A DNA stretch of 64,000 bases from assembly GCA_012295225.1 (NCBI GenBank), contig WMKK01000002.1:69167-133166 (forward strand). Direction: 5' to 3'. Positions within the stretch are counted from its first letter, which is position 1; every line of letters starts with the position of its first letter. This stretch comes from Ostreococcus mediterraneus. Its lineage: Eukaryota > Chlorophyta > Mamiellophyceae > Mamiellales > Bathycoccaceae. Under the pieces are notes generated by a model, which was not told the origin of the DNA, did not search any database, and was given only the letters and a program-made list of their open reading frames with translations. Positions 26,632 to 36,812 of the stretch are shown piece after piece. A program made the position numbers and the translations under genes.

Positions 26632-28689
26632 CTACATCGACGACCCAGCGCCGGAAAGGTCTTGCACGAGCTGCCCTGCGTTGGCGAGCGAGTCTCGCAT
26701 GCTCTCTAAATCCGCCGCGCGCTTCGTCAAGGCGGATTCCTGACACGCGCGAATAAGTACCGCAAACGTAATCTCCGTTGGCATGAGCCCATCTATGCGC
26801 TGCATCTCTTCGAGTACGCTGAGCGCGCGCGTGACCTCCCCGCTCCGCACGTGCGCGCCAATCAACGCGTTGTACACCGCCGCGTTGCGAGGGACGTCCC
26901 AAAAGTTGCGCATTTTCTCCATCACAGCCTCGGCTTCGAGATCGCGGCTCTGGCACCCGAGGCAATGAATGTACGCGCCACACATCACCGTGTGCGGAAT
27001 GATGCGCGCGCGTAACATTTCAGCCCAGACGCCGTCGGCGGCGACGTACTCTCCCGAACGTTCCGCCGCGCTGATCAGTTGCGTAAATGTGTACGAATCT
27101 GGTTGCAGACGCGAGCGTTTCATTTCGTCGTACACTTCAACGCACCCATCCCAGTCGCCATAACGAGCGTAACCACCCAACAGTGCGTTGAAGGTATACG
27201 TCGTGACAATCATGGTCGATTGACGCATAGCGTTGAACACGTCGCTCGCGTGCGCCATGTCCCCGGCGCGCCCCGCCATGGTGATAATCGCGTGCATCAA
27301 CGTCGTATCTGGACGCACATCGTATTGCTTGATGCGCATCGCGAGCGCGTTACCCTCAATCCAACGCCGCGAATTATCAAACGCACTCAACGTCAACGCA
27401 AAGGCTAAACTCGTCGGCTGTACCCCGGGCTCGGCTCGCATGTCGTTCAACACCGCCATAGCCTCATCCGCCTTGGCTTCGTCGCGCAGCGCGGTGAGCA
27501 CGGCGGTGTACGTGTACAAATTACGCGCCTTACCTTTCTCTCGCATATCTTTAAACACCTGATACGCCCCACTCCAGTCGCTCGCGCGGTTGAGTGCGGC
27601 GATGACGGCGGATGCGATTTCGTTGCACACGAGCGTCGTCGACGCGTTTTCCTCGCCGTCGATGGTATCTTCAATCAGTTTACGCCACAACGACTGCACC
27701 ATGCGCACGTGATTCGACGTCTGTGCCGCGCCCGCGAGAGCGACGTAGGTGAATTCATTCGGCGCGAATCGTCCGCGCTTGCGTGACATCCACAAGTACA
27801 ACGCGTACGCGCGGTCAAAGCTCCCGCGCTCGCCGAGCTCCTTAATCGCGAAATTCAATGTCGACGTGCTAAACTTGAACTGCGCACCCTGAGGGTTCAC
27901 CGCGGCACCGACGACGTCCCACGCGATGCGTTCGCCCGCAGCCGGAGTTTCAATAGACTCCATGGCCAATACGATGCGTTCGCCTGCGCGAAGCGGCGGC
28001 TTTTGCTGCGGGTTGTGCTGCGGCTGCGCGTTGTACTGCTGCTGCCCCGCGCCGCGCCCACCACCGCGCACGCTCGGCTTTTGCGCATTGATATGCCTCG
28101 CCACCGCACCGTGCGATGACTTGGTGGCGCGCAAATCCATCTCGCCCTCCACCGTCCTCTTCTCTCGGTGCGTCGTCGTCGACGCCGCGCCCGCGCCTCG
28201 CGCCATGACATACTTTTGTCGTCTATTCATCCCCGCCGTGCGCGCCCCTCGACCTCCACCCGCTGAACTACCATCATAATACCTCTGCTGCGGCTGCGGC
28301 GAAGGCGCTATAGGCGTCGCCGGTGGTACAGACGACGACGCGTTCCGCGACCCGTCGCTTCGCTCGCGCTCATTCACCCCAACCCCGCTTCGCGCCACCC
28401 CATACGCAGACGACACCGACGGACGCCGCCGAGACGTCGCACCTCCGCGTCCGTACGCATCGCCACCGCCTCCATCCCTCGATGACCCCCCCACATCTCC
28501 CGCATCGTCGTCATCGTCCGCATCCTCATCGAATGCGCTGCGCATGTGCTCGCGCGAATCCACGCTCCGTCGCCACGCCCTCGACCGCGCCACCACCGCG
28601 GCGCGTCGCGAACGGACACACGCGCGATGATGATGGGCGTCGCCGCGCGGTGGCGCGAGCGTGCGCGCCATCGCGCGCGAAAGCGCCAT
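26632..28689 (-). CDS. Pentatricopeptide repeat (PPR) protein, P-class, probably organellar
   Basis: 685 residues. After an Arg/Ser/Gly-rich N-terminal half with low-complexity tracts (His/Gln/Pro repeats around residues 205-235), residues about 290-660 hold some nine PPR motifs, seen as NEFTYVALAGAA, NLYTYTAVLTALRDEAK, TSLAFALTLSAFDNS, DTTLMHAIITMAGRAGD, TTYTFNALLGGYARYGDWDG, DSYTFTQLISAAERSGEY, HTVMCGAYIHCLG, NAAVYNALIGAHVRSGEV and TEITFAVLIRACQES. No E, DYW or SMR domain follows, so it is P-class. Such proteins bind organelle RNA sequence-specifically; the basic N-terminus (MALSRAMARTLAPPR) fits plastid or mitochondrial import. Divergent from the LRELN coiled-coil gene with 258 bp between starts. 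Confidence 0.93.
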   Translation of the reverse strand: MALSRAMARTLAPPRGDAHHHRACVRSRRAAVVARSRAWRRSVDSREHMRSAFDEDADDDDDAGDVGGSSRDGGGGDAYGRGGATSRRRPSVSSAYGVARSGVGVNERERSDGSRNASSSVPPATPIAPSPQPQQRYYDGSSAGGGRGARTAGMNRRQKYVMARGAGAASTTTHREKRTVEGEMDLRATKSSHGAVARHINAQKPSVRGGGRGAGQQQYNAQPQHNPQQKPPLRAGERIVLAMESIETPAAGERIAWDVVGAAVNPQGAQFKFSTSTLNFAIKELGERGSFDRAYALYLWMSRKRGRFAPNEFTYVALAGAAQTSNHVRMVQSLWRKLIEDTIDGEENASTTLVCNEIASAVIAALNRASDWSGAYQVFKDMREKGKARNLYTYTAVLTALRDEAKADEAMAVLNDMRAEPGVQPTSLAFALTLSAFDNSRRWIEGNALAMRIKQYDVRPDTTLMHAIITMAGRAGDMAHASDVFNAMRQSTMIVTTYTFNALLGGYARYGDWDGCVEVYDEMKRSRLQPDSYTFTQLISAAERSGEYVAADGVWAEMLRARIIPHTVMCGAYIHCLGCQSRDLEAEAVMEKMRNFWDVPRNAAVYNALIGAHVRSGEVTRALSVLEEMQRIDGLMPTEITFAVLIRACQESALTKRAADLESMRDSLANAGQLVQDLSGAGSSM

Positions 28690-28947
28690 GATGTGCCGCG
28701 CGTGGATAGCGCGCCATCAGGTTTTGAGCCCGGCGGCGCTAAAAAAACTACACAAAAACAGCTCATAGACACTAAACATACCAATATACAATATTGTGTA
28801 CCACTATTGGATCATAAATATATTTACGATTCTGACATAAATATACGTGTATGTATACTACTGTGTGATATGAATCGACTTTTTAGGGCATTGTGGCGAG
28901 AGAGACGTTGAGTTGAGACGTCATTTCTCGCCAGGGGAACGACGAGA

Positions 28948-31900
28948 ATGTCGACGACGCCCGCGCGCCGGGCGTTTGGAAACGAATTAACCAACAGTCC
29001 TGGGTTCGCCAAGGTCGATGGTTTAGCGTCGACGCCTCGCGCGTTCGCGAAGACGCCTCCCGCGGCGTTGCACGCGACGCCGACGCCGCGCGCGGGTGGT
29101 GGCGATGGGTTGCCCATGTCTACGCCGACGCCGACGCTGACGCCGCGCGCGCAAAGTTTAATCACCGCGCAACGTGCGCTGGCGTCGCCGTTACGTGCGG
29201 CGATCTCGCCCAAGGCGTCGAGCGGGGTGAAGAGTTCGGTGAAGGCGAGCGACGCGGCGACGACGCGGGACGTCGCGCGGCTTCGCGAGCTGAACTCGAT
29301 GCTTTTGAAGCAGTTGAGTGGCGCTAGGACGGCTGCGGCGGAGGCGGAGGCGGCGCGGGAGACGCTGAGAGATGCGATGTGTGAGGAGCTGGAGCGGGCG
29401 CAGGCGCAGGTGCGAGTGGTGGCGCGGGATGCGGCGGCGTTGGAGAGCGCGGCGGCGCGGGCCAAGGCGAGCGCAAACGCGGACGCCGACGCCAAGGATG
29501 GGGAAGTTGAGCGCTTGCGTGCGTTAAATGCTCGATTGTTGAAGGAAGTGAGCGTTGCGCGTGCTGTTGTTCGTGCTCGCGAAGAGACGGGCGCGGCGTT
29601 GAAGGAGTCGAGCGATCGCGCGACGGCGCGGGCCGAGGCGCTCGAGGCGCACATCGAGTCAAAGCAAAAGACTCTCGAGCGCGTGCAGGTTGCATTAGCG
29701 AGCGCCACAGAGCGCGCCGCGGACAGCTTACGGGCAAAGGTGATGGTGGATAAGCTTCGTGAGCTCAACGCCGTGCTCGTGGGGGAGATTGCAACGTTGC
29801 GCGACGGCGCCGAGGCGGATGCCGAGACGTTGCGCGCGCAAATCGCGGAAAAGAGCGCCGAGTTGGATGGCGTTAAGGCGTCGTTGCAGGCTGCGCAAGC
29901 CGAAGCTTTGTCGCTTGAAGGCGCACGCGAAGACGTGCATAAGCTTCGAGAGCTCAACGCGGTGTTCATGACGCAAATTAAGAGTTTGCGCGCCAAGGCG
30001 GATGAGTCCCTCGACATTTCGGCAAACTTGCAAGCCAAGGAGCGCGAATTGGCATTGAACGAAATCGAGCTCAAGCGCGCGACGGAAGCCCACGGCGCGG
30101 CACAAGAAGATGTCCAACGTCTTCGTTCGTTGAACAATATGCTCATCGAGCAAGTGTCCTCGTTGAAGGATTCCGTGGAAATCGCGCGCGAGGAGAAATC
30201 CGCCGAGCTCGCCGCGGCAAAGATGGCGCTCGAACTCGTCGAGGCTGAACTGGAGCGATCGTCCGCCGACGTCAGCAAGCTTCGTGAGTTGAATTCCGTC
30301 ATCTTGGCGCAAATGCGCACGCTTAAGACGGCGAGCATGGAAGATCGTGCGGCTTTTAAGGCTGAGATTGACGGTAAGAGCGCCGAGCTCGCCGCGGCAA
30401 TCGCGGCGTTGGCTGAGCTCGAACGCACGGAAACGTCCAACGCGCAAGAGCTCGACAGCGCACGTGCTCACATCGCGGTCTTAAACGGACAACTTTCGAC
30501 GTTGAAGCAAATCGCTGAAGAAAATCTCGCAATCAACGCACATCTCAGCGGTCAAATTGAGGCAAAGAAGCTCGAAATCGCCGACGTCAAAGAGACGCTC
30601 GCCGCGGCGGAGGCCAAGGCGGCCAAATTTGAAGTCGCCGAATCTAACGTGAGCAACCTTCGCGAGTTGAACTCCGTCCTCATCGGCCAGCTCGCCATGC
30701 TCAAGTCAGTCGAGGTGGAGAATGAAAGTTTATCCAAGGCGTTGTCGGCGCGCACTAATGAGCTCGAAACCGCGAGACTGGCGCTCGCCGCGGCTGAGGA
30801 AGCCAAGGCGGCGGGCGAAGCTGTTTCGGAGGGTGAAATCTCCAACTTGCGAGAACTCAACACGCGCATTATTCAGCGCATCGGTGAGATCAAGTCTCAA
30901 CAAGAATCGCGTTTCCAATCTCTCATCGACAGCAAGTCCATGGAGCTCGCCGACGTCAAGGCGCAACTCTCCAAGGCGCTCGCCGAAGCGCAGGAAGGCC
31001 AAATGAACAACGCATCCCTTGAGAAGAATATGGCGACGTTGCGATCGATGAATGGTGATTTAACTGGCCAAATCAAGGCGATGGAGTCTGAGCTTGTGAC
31101 GGAGAAGGCGATGTCTGCTGAATTGCGCCAAGCTGTGGCGTCGGCGGAGCATGAGAGCGAGACGTTGCGCGCGCAGTTGCAAAGCAAGGATGAAGAGTTG
31201 GAGAGCGCCTGGGGTGCGTTGATGAGTGTGAATGCTAACTTAAAGCACGCTTTGCACGACGCCGAGGGTATGCGCGCGTTGGCGTTGAAGCGTCACGAGC
31301 AGCTTGAAGAGGCCAACGTCAACGTCGGTCGTTTGCGAGAATTGAACCAAATGATGATTGAACGTTTGCACAAGGCAAAGAAGGCGGCTTTGGAAGCAGA
31401 CGCGTTGAATGCTGAATTTGCTGCCGCTCGAACGCAAGCCGAAGTTACAATTCGCGAGGAAGAAGCCAAGATTTGCGCGCTCGAGCAGACGATTGAAGCC
31501 AAGGATGCTGAATACGAGCGCGTAACGAATGCGTTGCGCACCGAAATGGAATCTGGAAACACCGCCGCAGCCAAGCATTTGAGCGACGTTCAAACCAACA
31601 TGTATGCGCAAATCACGTCACTTGAGCGCCAGCTCGAGTATTCGCAAGCAGATTTGGACAAGGTTCGACGCAGTGAGGCGTTGTTAATTGAGGACCAAAA
31701 GCGCAGCGCGAGCGAAATCGAGTCCCTTGTCGCTACGTTGGAAAAGACGGAGAGCAACGCCAAGGCGGCGGCGCAAGAAGCCAACGCGGAGATTTGCGCG
31801 TTGCAAATCAAACTCGTTGCCCAGGAGACGCAAAGTAAAGGTCTTAAGAAATCTCTCGACTCGTCCAAGTCTGAAGTCAACGCGCTCAAGCGCAAGCTCG

Positions 31901-32790
31901 AGGGCGCGTCAGCCAAACTCAAGCAAAGCTGCGTGGATTTGGCGCTCGCGGCAAAGGACTTGCAAGATTCCGCCGAAGCGCACAAGGCTAAGGATATTAA
32001 GATTGCCACCATGCGCGCACAGTTGAAGGACTTGACGAACAAGGCGGAAGAGTTTACCAAGCTCGCCCAACGCAACGGCGAAAAGGCGAACTCTGTCGGC
32101 GTCAAGCTCATGGCGTCAGAGAACGCTCGCGCCGAACAGTCCAAGCGTATCGATAACCTCAGCGCGGCGTTGAAGGTCATGAGTGAGGCGAGAGATGAGC
32201 TCACGAACAAGGTCGCCATGCTCGAGCGCAAAGGCAAGAGCGCGGAGATCGCGCTCAGAGCCGCCGCGGAGTCGTTGTCGCAGACGAATCAGCGATGCTC
32301 GAGCTTGGAACATCAAATCAACGCCGAACGCGCTGAATTTGAGCAGTTACAAAACTCTCTTACGCAATCATTGACCGCAGCGGAGTACTCTATGGATGCC
32401 AACGCGCAGCTCATCGCGCAACTCGAAGCCAAGTACCAAGAAACGCTTCAAATTCTCTTAACTGAACGCGCGTTCAACGCCGAGCAGCGCTCTGAGATGC
32501 AAACTGAGTTGAACTTTTTGAGCGGCGAGCTCGATGTCACGTCTGCCGAGTTAGAAGCCATGATTGAACGTAACAATCGTGGTGTTTTGGTGAAAATTGC
32601 CGACAGCGACATGTGTCGCTTGGTCTTTGGCGCCTCTGGCCCGGCTTCCGTCAGTGAGCGCACGACAAAGGCGGTGATTCGTCTCGGCATGATTGGCGCC
32701 GTTCTCGCCGCCGTGGTGAACAATTTTAAGCGCGCGGGCGCGAGCGTTCCCGTCGCCACGGTCACCAAGTCGGTATTCTGGAAGAAGTAA
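28948..32790 (+). CDS. Giant coiled-coil protein with repeated LRELN motif and C-terminal hydrophobic anchor
   Basis: 1280 residues, not recognised. Residues 1-100 are Pro/Thr/Ala-rich and disordered (ASTPRAFAKTPPAAL, STPTPTLTPRAQ), rich in Ser/Thr-Pro sites. From 105 to about 1230 it is almost continuous coiled coil, Ala/Glu/Lys/Leu-rich. A motif of form L-R-E-L-N-x(2)-L-x(2)-Q-h-x(2)-L-K recurs with L at residues 112, 190, 270, 333, 392, 445, 571, 634, 698 (as LRSMN) and 796, with weaker copies near 509 and 758; the spacing between 333 and 758 is mostly 53-64 residues. The last 45 residues contain AVIRLGMIGAVLAAVVNNF, one possible membrane or amphipathic helix, then a basic end. Possible roles are a Golgin-like tether, nuclear-envelope or cytoskeletal scaffold; none is shown. 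Confidence 0.88.
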   Translation: MSTTPARRAFGNELTNSPGFAKVDGLASTPRAFAKTPPAALHATPTPRAGGGDGLPMSTPTPTLTPRAQSLITAQRALASPLRAAISPKASSGVKSSVKASDAATTRDVARLRELNSMLLKQLSGARTAAAEAEAARETLRDAMCEELERAQAQVRVVARDAAALESAAARAKASANADADAKDGEVERLRALNARLLKEVSVARAVVRAREETGAALKESSDRATARAEALEAHIESKQKTLERVQVALASATERAADSLRAKVMVDKLRELNAVLVGEIATLRDGAEADAETLRAQIAEKSAELDGVKASLQAAQAEALSLEGAREDVHKLRELNAVFMTQIKSLRAKADESLDISANLQAKERELALNEIELKRATEAHGAAQEDVQRLRSLNNMLIEQVSSLKDSVEIAREEKSAELAAAKMALELVEAELERSSADVSKLRELNSVILAQMRTLKTASMEDRAAFKAEIDGKSAELAAAIAALAELERTETSNAQELDSARAHIAVLNGQLSTLKQIAEENLAINAHLSGQIEAKKLEIADVKETLAAAEAKAAKFEVAESNVSNLRELNSVLIGQLAMLKSVEVENESLSKALSARTNELETARLALAAAEEAKAAGEAVSEGEISNLRELNTRIIQRIGEIKSQQESRFQSLIDSKSMELADVKAQLSKALAEAQEGQMNNASLEKNMATLRSMNGDLTGQIKAMESELVTEKAMSAELRQAVASAEHESETLRAQLQSKDEELESAWGALMSVNANLKHALHDAEGMRALALKRHEQLEEANVNVGRLRELNQMMIERLHKAKKAALEADALNAEFAAARTQAEVTIREEEAKICALEQTIEAKDAEYERVTNALRTEMESGNTAAAKHLSDVQTNMYAQITSLERQLEYSQADLDKVRRSEALLIEDQKRSASEIESLVATLEKTESNAKAAAQEANAEICALQIKLVAQETQSKGLKKSLDSSKSEVNALKRKLEGASAKLKQSCVDLALAAKDLQDSAEAHKAKDIKIATMRAQLKDLTNKAEEFTKLAQRNGEKANSVGVKLMASENARAEQSKRIDNLSAALKVMSEARDELTNKVAMLERKGKSAEIALRAAAESLSQTNQRCSSLEHQINAERAEFEQLQNSLTQSLTAAEYSMDANAQLIAQLEAKYQETLQILLTERAFNAEQRSEMQTELNFLSGELDVTSAELEAMIERNNRGVLVKIADSDMCRLVFGASGPASVSERTTKAVIRLGMIGAVLAAVVNNFKRAGASVPVATVTKSVFWKK

Positions 32791-32943
32791 TATAGTATTC
32801 CTCACGTTCTCAGCGTGCGTTTATCAACGCATGAGTCCGAGCTCTTTCTTTTCTCTCAAACGTAGCGGATGTTCTGACGCTTTTGTTTTAATACGCAAGC
32901 TTTCACCCACTTCATTGTCACGCGCACTCGCGCGCGTGTCACC

Positions 32944-33900
32944 ATGACGTCCACGCGCGCGCTAGCACGCGTAGCGACACCGCATCCATCGCATCCATCG
33001 TCCCGTCGTCCTCGTCGTCCTTCGCGCGTCGCGAGAGCGTCGTCGTCAGCGGTGGAAGACGATACGCTCCAGCGCATATCGCATACGAGCTCACCCTTTG
33101 CCGCATTCGCGCGCGAGGAACACTGCGCGCCGTCCGTGTCGTATCGCTCAGATGTTCAAGACGCTCGCGCGCTGGATGGTGCGTCGTATGCGGCGATGTC
33201 GGTGCGGTGGGACGACAGAGCGCGTCGCGAACTCCGCGACGCGACGTTCGCCGTCGCCTCCGTCGCCCGCGTCGCCTCGAACGAAATTCTCGTGCAGTGG
33301 TCGTGCGAGTTCGTGCCCGCGAAGCTCGTATGGCTGTATGATTTAGGATTGAATTGGCCTCTCGGGACGTTAGAGATTACAAAGTACGACATTCTCGACC
33401 GCGCGGGGGAGACGTCAACGTTTTCGTGGAAAGTCTTAGCGCAAGTGTTCAAACGCGCGGTTGTAGAAAAGGAAATGCGCATACCGGTGGCGAAAATCGA
33501 AGGAACGAGTGCTTTGACGTTGGATGATAATGGGAAGCTCAAACGTCACGTCGAGAGCTTGGCGCTGATCGGCATGGTAAATGCGGGACGCGTGAGAAAC
33601 AAACGCGTGATGAGAGACGTCCTCGAGTACCTCGATGTACGCAAGCCACCAGGAATGTCGCTCGAAGATTGGGATATTCAAGTTGAATCGAAAGTGGACA
33701 TTTATTCCGTTCCTGGGATGCGACAACTCGACGTCGACGGTATGGAGGATCAAAACGGAAACATTGAAGATGTCACCGCGGTTCTCGGATTTATGACGCT
33801 CGTTCTTTTGACGTTCAGTTCTGTCGGCTTTGCGTGGTACATGAACGGATTGAAACATGAAGCCATGTTTCGTGAAATGTTAGATACTGGCGCGTTTTAG
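32944..33900 (+). CDS. Plastid-targeted protein with one C-terminal membrane helix, DUF2358-like core (tentative)
   Basis: 318 residues, ATG at 32944. Residues 1-38 are a strong chloroplast transit peptide (Thr/Ser/Arg/Pro-rich, no acidic residue). Residues 75-235 alternate strand-like segments (NEILVQWSCEFVP, LNWPLGTLEITKYDIL, SALTLDDNGKLKRHVESLAL), reminiscent of the NTF2-like fold of DUF2358 plastid proteins; this is a weak resemblance. After KPPGMSLEDWD the chain ends with a hydrophobic helix near 277-300 (AVLGFMTLVLLTFSSVGFAW) and a short soluble tail. Likely thylakoid or envelope, with the domain in the stroma. Function unknown. Confidence 0.75.
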   Translation: MTSTRALARVATPHPSHPSSRRPRRPSRVARASSSAVEDDTLQRISHTSSPFAAFAREEHCAPSVSYRSDVQDARALDGASYAAMSVRWDDRARRELRDATFAVASVARVASNEILVQWSCEFVPAKLVWLYDLGLNWPLGTLEITKYDILDRAGETSTFSWKVLAQVFKRAVVEKEMRIPVAKIEGTSALTLDDNGKLKRHVESLALIGMVNAGRVRNKRVMRDVLEYLDVRKPPGMSLEDWDIQVESKVDIYSVPGMRQLDVDGMEDQNGNIEDVTAVLGFMTLVLLTFSSVGFAWYMNGLKHEAMFREMLDTGAF

Positions 33901-33979
33901 CTGGCTTAATCTGTAGTAATAAGTCGTATAGAAAAGTGGTTTGTTACAAATTCGTTCGTGTCCTAAAAAGAGTACCATC

Positions 33980-34426
33980 TTAGTGTCCCGGCGGACGCAT
34001 CCCCGGCGGAGGCATGCCGGGCGGCATCATCATCCCCGGCGGGGGACCGCCGAGCCCACGCATACCACTCGGCGGCGCCATCGCTTGCGGCGCCGGCATA
34101 CCTCGTCCCGCGGGTTTCGCCACGCCGCCGCCCGCCGTCGCTAATTGTTTCTTCGCCCCCGCCGGCGGTGGCCCTTCCACCGTTAACGACACAACCTCCT
34201 CTCCACGAATCAACACAAACCCTAAAACCCGTCGAATGTGTCGATCATCCTCGTCCACGCCCTTCTTCGGCGGTAACTTGCGGTGCTCCTCCGCGTCCGC
34301 CACGCACAAATTCATGTGTCGATCAAAAGCCATAAACCGCCCAACAATCTGCCTCCCATCCACGAGCGTGATGCGCATTCGGTAATTAATAAACGCCAAC
34401 ATCTTAGACGTGCGTGAAACCCCCAT
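33980..34426 (-). CDS. SMB: Spliceosomal Sm protein B/B'
   Basis: Core protein of the Sm ring around U1, U2, U4 and U5 snRNA. 148 residues. Sm1 motif: MLAFINYRMRITLVDGRQIVGRFMAFDRHMNL-type segment at 9-40; Sm2: VLGFVLIRGEEVVSLTVEG at about 67-85. The two are joined by the RKLPPKK linker typical of SmB. The tail is Gly/Pro/Met-rich with PPPGMRPPGH-type repeats, as in SmB/N. Starts at 34426; tail to tail with the plastid protein gene (79 bp). Confidence 0.96.
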   Translation of the reverse strand: MGVSRTSKMLAFINYRMRITLVDGRQIVGRFMAFDRHMNLCVADAEEHRKLPPKKGVDEDDRHIRRVLGFVLIRGEEVVSLTVEGPPPAGAKKQLATAGGGVAKPAGRGMPAPQAMAPPSGMRGLGGPPPGMMMPPGMPPPGMRPPGH

Positions 34427-34883
34427 GACGTCCGACGTTCGGCAACGTGCGCGCGCGAATCAACGATCACAAATCACAAATCAAAATCCACCGCAATCCA
34501 ACGTTACCGTGTCTCTGTGCGACCACGCTCGACGTCAACGCGCGTACGGGCGCGGGTGCGGAGCGGCGCGAGTACTGTGTGCGACGTCGTCGTCGGCGCG
34601 CGAGTCGTCGGCGAAACGCGTCGCGCGGCGGCGTTGTGGCGCGCCGCGAGCCGCGAACGCCTTTGCCCTAGGCGGCGATGACGCCACCAATGTAAAACAT
34701 AGTGTGGAGCTCGGGACACCGCGCGCGCGGCTCGCGTCGCCATCGACGCGCGCGCGAGCGACGCGTCGCCCGACAAGGTTTCTACCCGCGCGAGGCGCGC
34801 GTCGTCGGTGGTTCGCGCGTCGTCGGCGGCGGCAAGAGGCGGTGTGTGCGCGCGTGGAGCGCTCTAGAAAAAGTGGTTAAACG
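34427..34883. other. Divergent promoter region between SmB and the ABCG gene, 457 bp
   Basis: Open in more than one frame, but every frame gives Arg/Ala/Ser-rich low-complexity peptide. The half nearest SmB contains CAAAT-type AT-rich words; the rest is alternating CG. An upstream spliced exon for the ABCG protein is conceivable but no convincing junction was found. Confidence 0.55.
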
Positions 34884-36812
34884 ATGGACGTGCTCGTCGG
34901 CGTGGCGTTATGGAGCGCACCGCCGGTGGTGAAGTTTCCAGCGCTCGCGCTCGCGATGGGTGCGCGCAAGGTGGTGCGCGCGAGGAAGGCGAGGGCGTTG
35001 GAGGGACGCGGCGCGGGCGCGGGTTCGGGCGTGGACGTGCGGTGGAGCGACGTGAGGATGACGTTGCGCGATAAGAAGACTGGCGTTGAGCGAGATGTGT
35101 TGAGAGATGTGAGCGGTGAGGCGCAGCGCGGACGGTTATTGGCGATCATGGGGCCGAGTGGCGCGGGGAAGTCGTCGTTGTTGAATGCGTTGGCGAATCA
35201 GGTGCCGGCGAGTAAGAACCTTAGTTTGACGGGGACCCTGACCGCGAACGGCGTCGATTCGCGTCGTGGAGAGGGGTTTCGCAAGGCGTACGTGCAACAG
35301 GAGGATGTGTTTTATTCTCAGTTGACCACGCGCGAGACGTTGGAGACGGCGGCAAAGCTTGGAGGTGCATCGGATGTGAAGGCGACGACGGAGGCTTTGT
35401 TGAGCGACCTCGGCTTGCAAGAGTGCGCGAACACGAGAGTCGGCGATGCGAAGACGAGAGGCATCTCTGGTGGCGAGAAGAAGCGACTAGCGCTCGGCGT
35501 ACAGCTCGTTGGAGCGCCGGCGGTGATCTTTGCCGATGAGCCCACGTCGGGGCTTGATTCTTTCCAAGCGCAACGCGTGATGGAGACGCTTTCGCGACTG
35601 GCTCGCGAGCAGGGCAAAACCATCATTTGCTCCATCCACCAGCCGCGCTCGTCGATTGTTGAATTATTTGATGACTTGTGCTTACTCGCGGGTGGGCGCG
35701 TCGCGTACTTTGGCCCAATGTCTAGCGCACGCGACTGGTTCAATGCCGCGGGATTTGAAGTGCCGCAAAACGTTAATACGGCCGAGTATCTCATCGACCT
35801 CGTCTCCATCGACGTGACATCGCCTGAGACTACGACGGCGACGACGAAGCGCATCGCAACTATTGTGCAAAAACACGCATCCGCGCCTCCGGCTAGTGCA
35901 GTGGCGTCATCTGCGAAGACGTCGGCGGGTACGGAGCTCGCCGTTACGGGCAAGCGCGTGGGATTTTGGAAGCAATTCCCCTTACTGCTTCATCGCTCGT
36001 GGCGACAAGTTCGACGCGACAAGGCGACGAATACTGTTCGCTTGATGACAAGCTTGAACAGTGCCATGGTGTTTGGTAGCATATTCTGGAAGATGAAGCT
36101 TTCGCAAACGGCCATTCAGGACCGTCTCGGGTTGCTCCAAGTGTCGGCTATCAACGCGGCGATGGCGGCGTTGATGAAGACGCTCACATCCTTCACCAAG
36201 GAAAAGGTCATCGTCAACCGCGAACGTGCATCGCGAGCTTACGGCGTGCTACCGTATTTCACAGGGAAATTACTCGCCGAGCTTCCCGTTGGGGCATTCT
36301 TTCCTCTCGCGTTTGGCGCCACCGTGTATCCGATGACTGGATTGCATCCGACGTTGGCGCATTTCGGACGCTTCTGCGCCGTACTGACCCTCGAATCATT
36401 CACATCCTCATCCATGGGGCTAGCTATATCCGCCGTCTCCCCGAGCACCGAAGCCGCTGTCGCCATGGGCCCCGCGGTCATGGTTCTTTTCATAGTCTTT
36501 GGTGGATATTACGTCAACCCGGACAACGTCCCTCCGTATTTCCGCTGGTTGAACAAGTGCTCGTTAATCAAATGGGCCTTCCAAGGCTTAGCCATCAACG
36601 AGTTCAAAGGTCTCGAATTCGAAACCTCCAAACCATACCACCAGAAGACCGGCGAACAAGTCCTCGAGCGTCTATCCTTTGACAACGCCTCGACGCTTTC
36701 TTCGTTAAAGGCGCAGGGGAACATTTTATCGTTTTGCTACCTGCTCACGTTGGAGCTCTTGGAACGAAACGCCCCGAAATTCGTCGAAATGCGCGATGCC
36801 GCCGTGGCGTGA
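34884..36812 (+). CDS. ABCG-type (WBC) half-size ABC transporter
   Basis: ATP-driven exporter of lipids or other hydrophobic compounds; must dimerise. 642 residues in NBD-TMD order. Walker A GPSGAGKSSLLNAL near 90, Q-loop in YVQQEDVFYSQLTTRETL, signature ISGGEKKRLALGVQL near 194, Walker B VIFADEPTSGLDSF near 213 and the H-loop ICSIHQPRSS near 250. The linker (325-370) is Ala/Thr/Ser-rich. Six hydrophobic segments follow from about 390 (LMTSLNSAMVFGSIFW; YFTGKLLAELPVGAFFPLAFGATVYPM; MVLFIVFGGYYVNPDNVPPYFRW, the ABCG hallmark before the extracellular loop). The loop NEFKGLEFE is as in plant WBC proteins. Substrate not deducible. Single exon. Confidence 0.96.
   Translation: MDVLVGVALWSAPPVVKFPALALAMGARKVVRARKARALEGRGAGAGSGVDVRWSDVRMTLRDKKTGVERDVLRDVSGEAQRGRLLAIMGPSGAGKSSLLNALANQVPASKNLSLTGTLTANGVDSRRGEGFRKAYVQQEDVFYSQLTTRETLETAAKLGGASDVKATTEALLSDLGLQECANTRVGDAKTRGISGGEKKRLALGVQLVGAPAVIFADEPTSGLDSFQAQRVMETLSRLAREQGKTIICSIHQPRSSIVELFDDLCLLAGGRVAYFGPMSSARDWFNAAGFEVPQNVNTAEYLIDLVSIDVTSPETTTATTKRIATIVQKHASAPPASAVASSAKTSAGTELAVTGKRVGFWKQFPLLLHRSWRQVRRDKATNTVRLMTSLNSAMVFGSIFWKMKLSQTAIQDRLGLLQVSAINAAMAALMKTLTSFTKEKVIVNRERASRAYGVLPYFTGKLLAELPVGAFFPLAFGATVYPMTGLHPTLAHFGRFCAVLTLESFTSSSMGLAISAVSPSTEAAVAMGPAVMVLFIVFGGYYVNPDNVPPYFRWLNKCSLIKWAFQGLAINEFKGLEFETSKPYHQKTGEQVLERLSFDNASTLSSLKAQGNILSFCYLLTLELLERNAPKFVEMRDAAVA

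Noticed and set aside
28824-30440. 538-codon open frame on the minus strand
   Set aside because: Antisense to the LRELN coiled-coil gene; its Ser/Ala/Arg bias is the complement of Ala/Glu/Leu codons and no domain is present.
34447-34880. Open frames upstream of the ABCG gene
   Set aside because: Arg-rich low complexity only; no splice join or conserved segment found.
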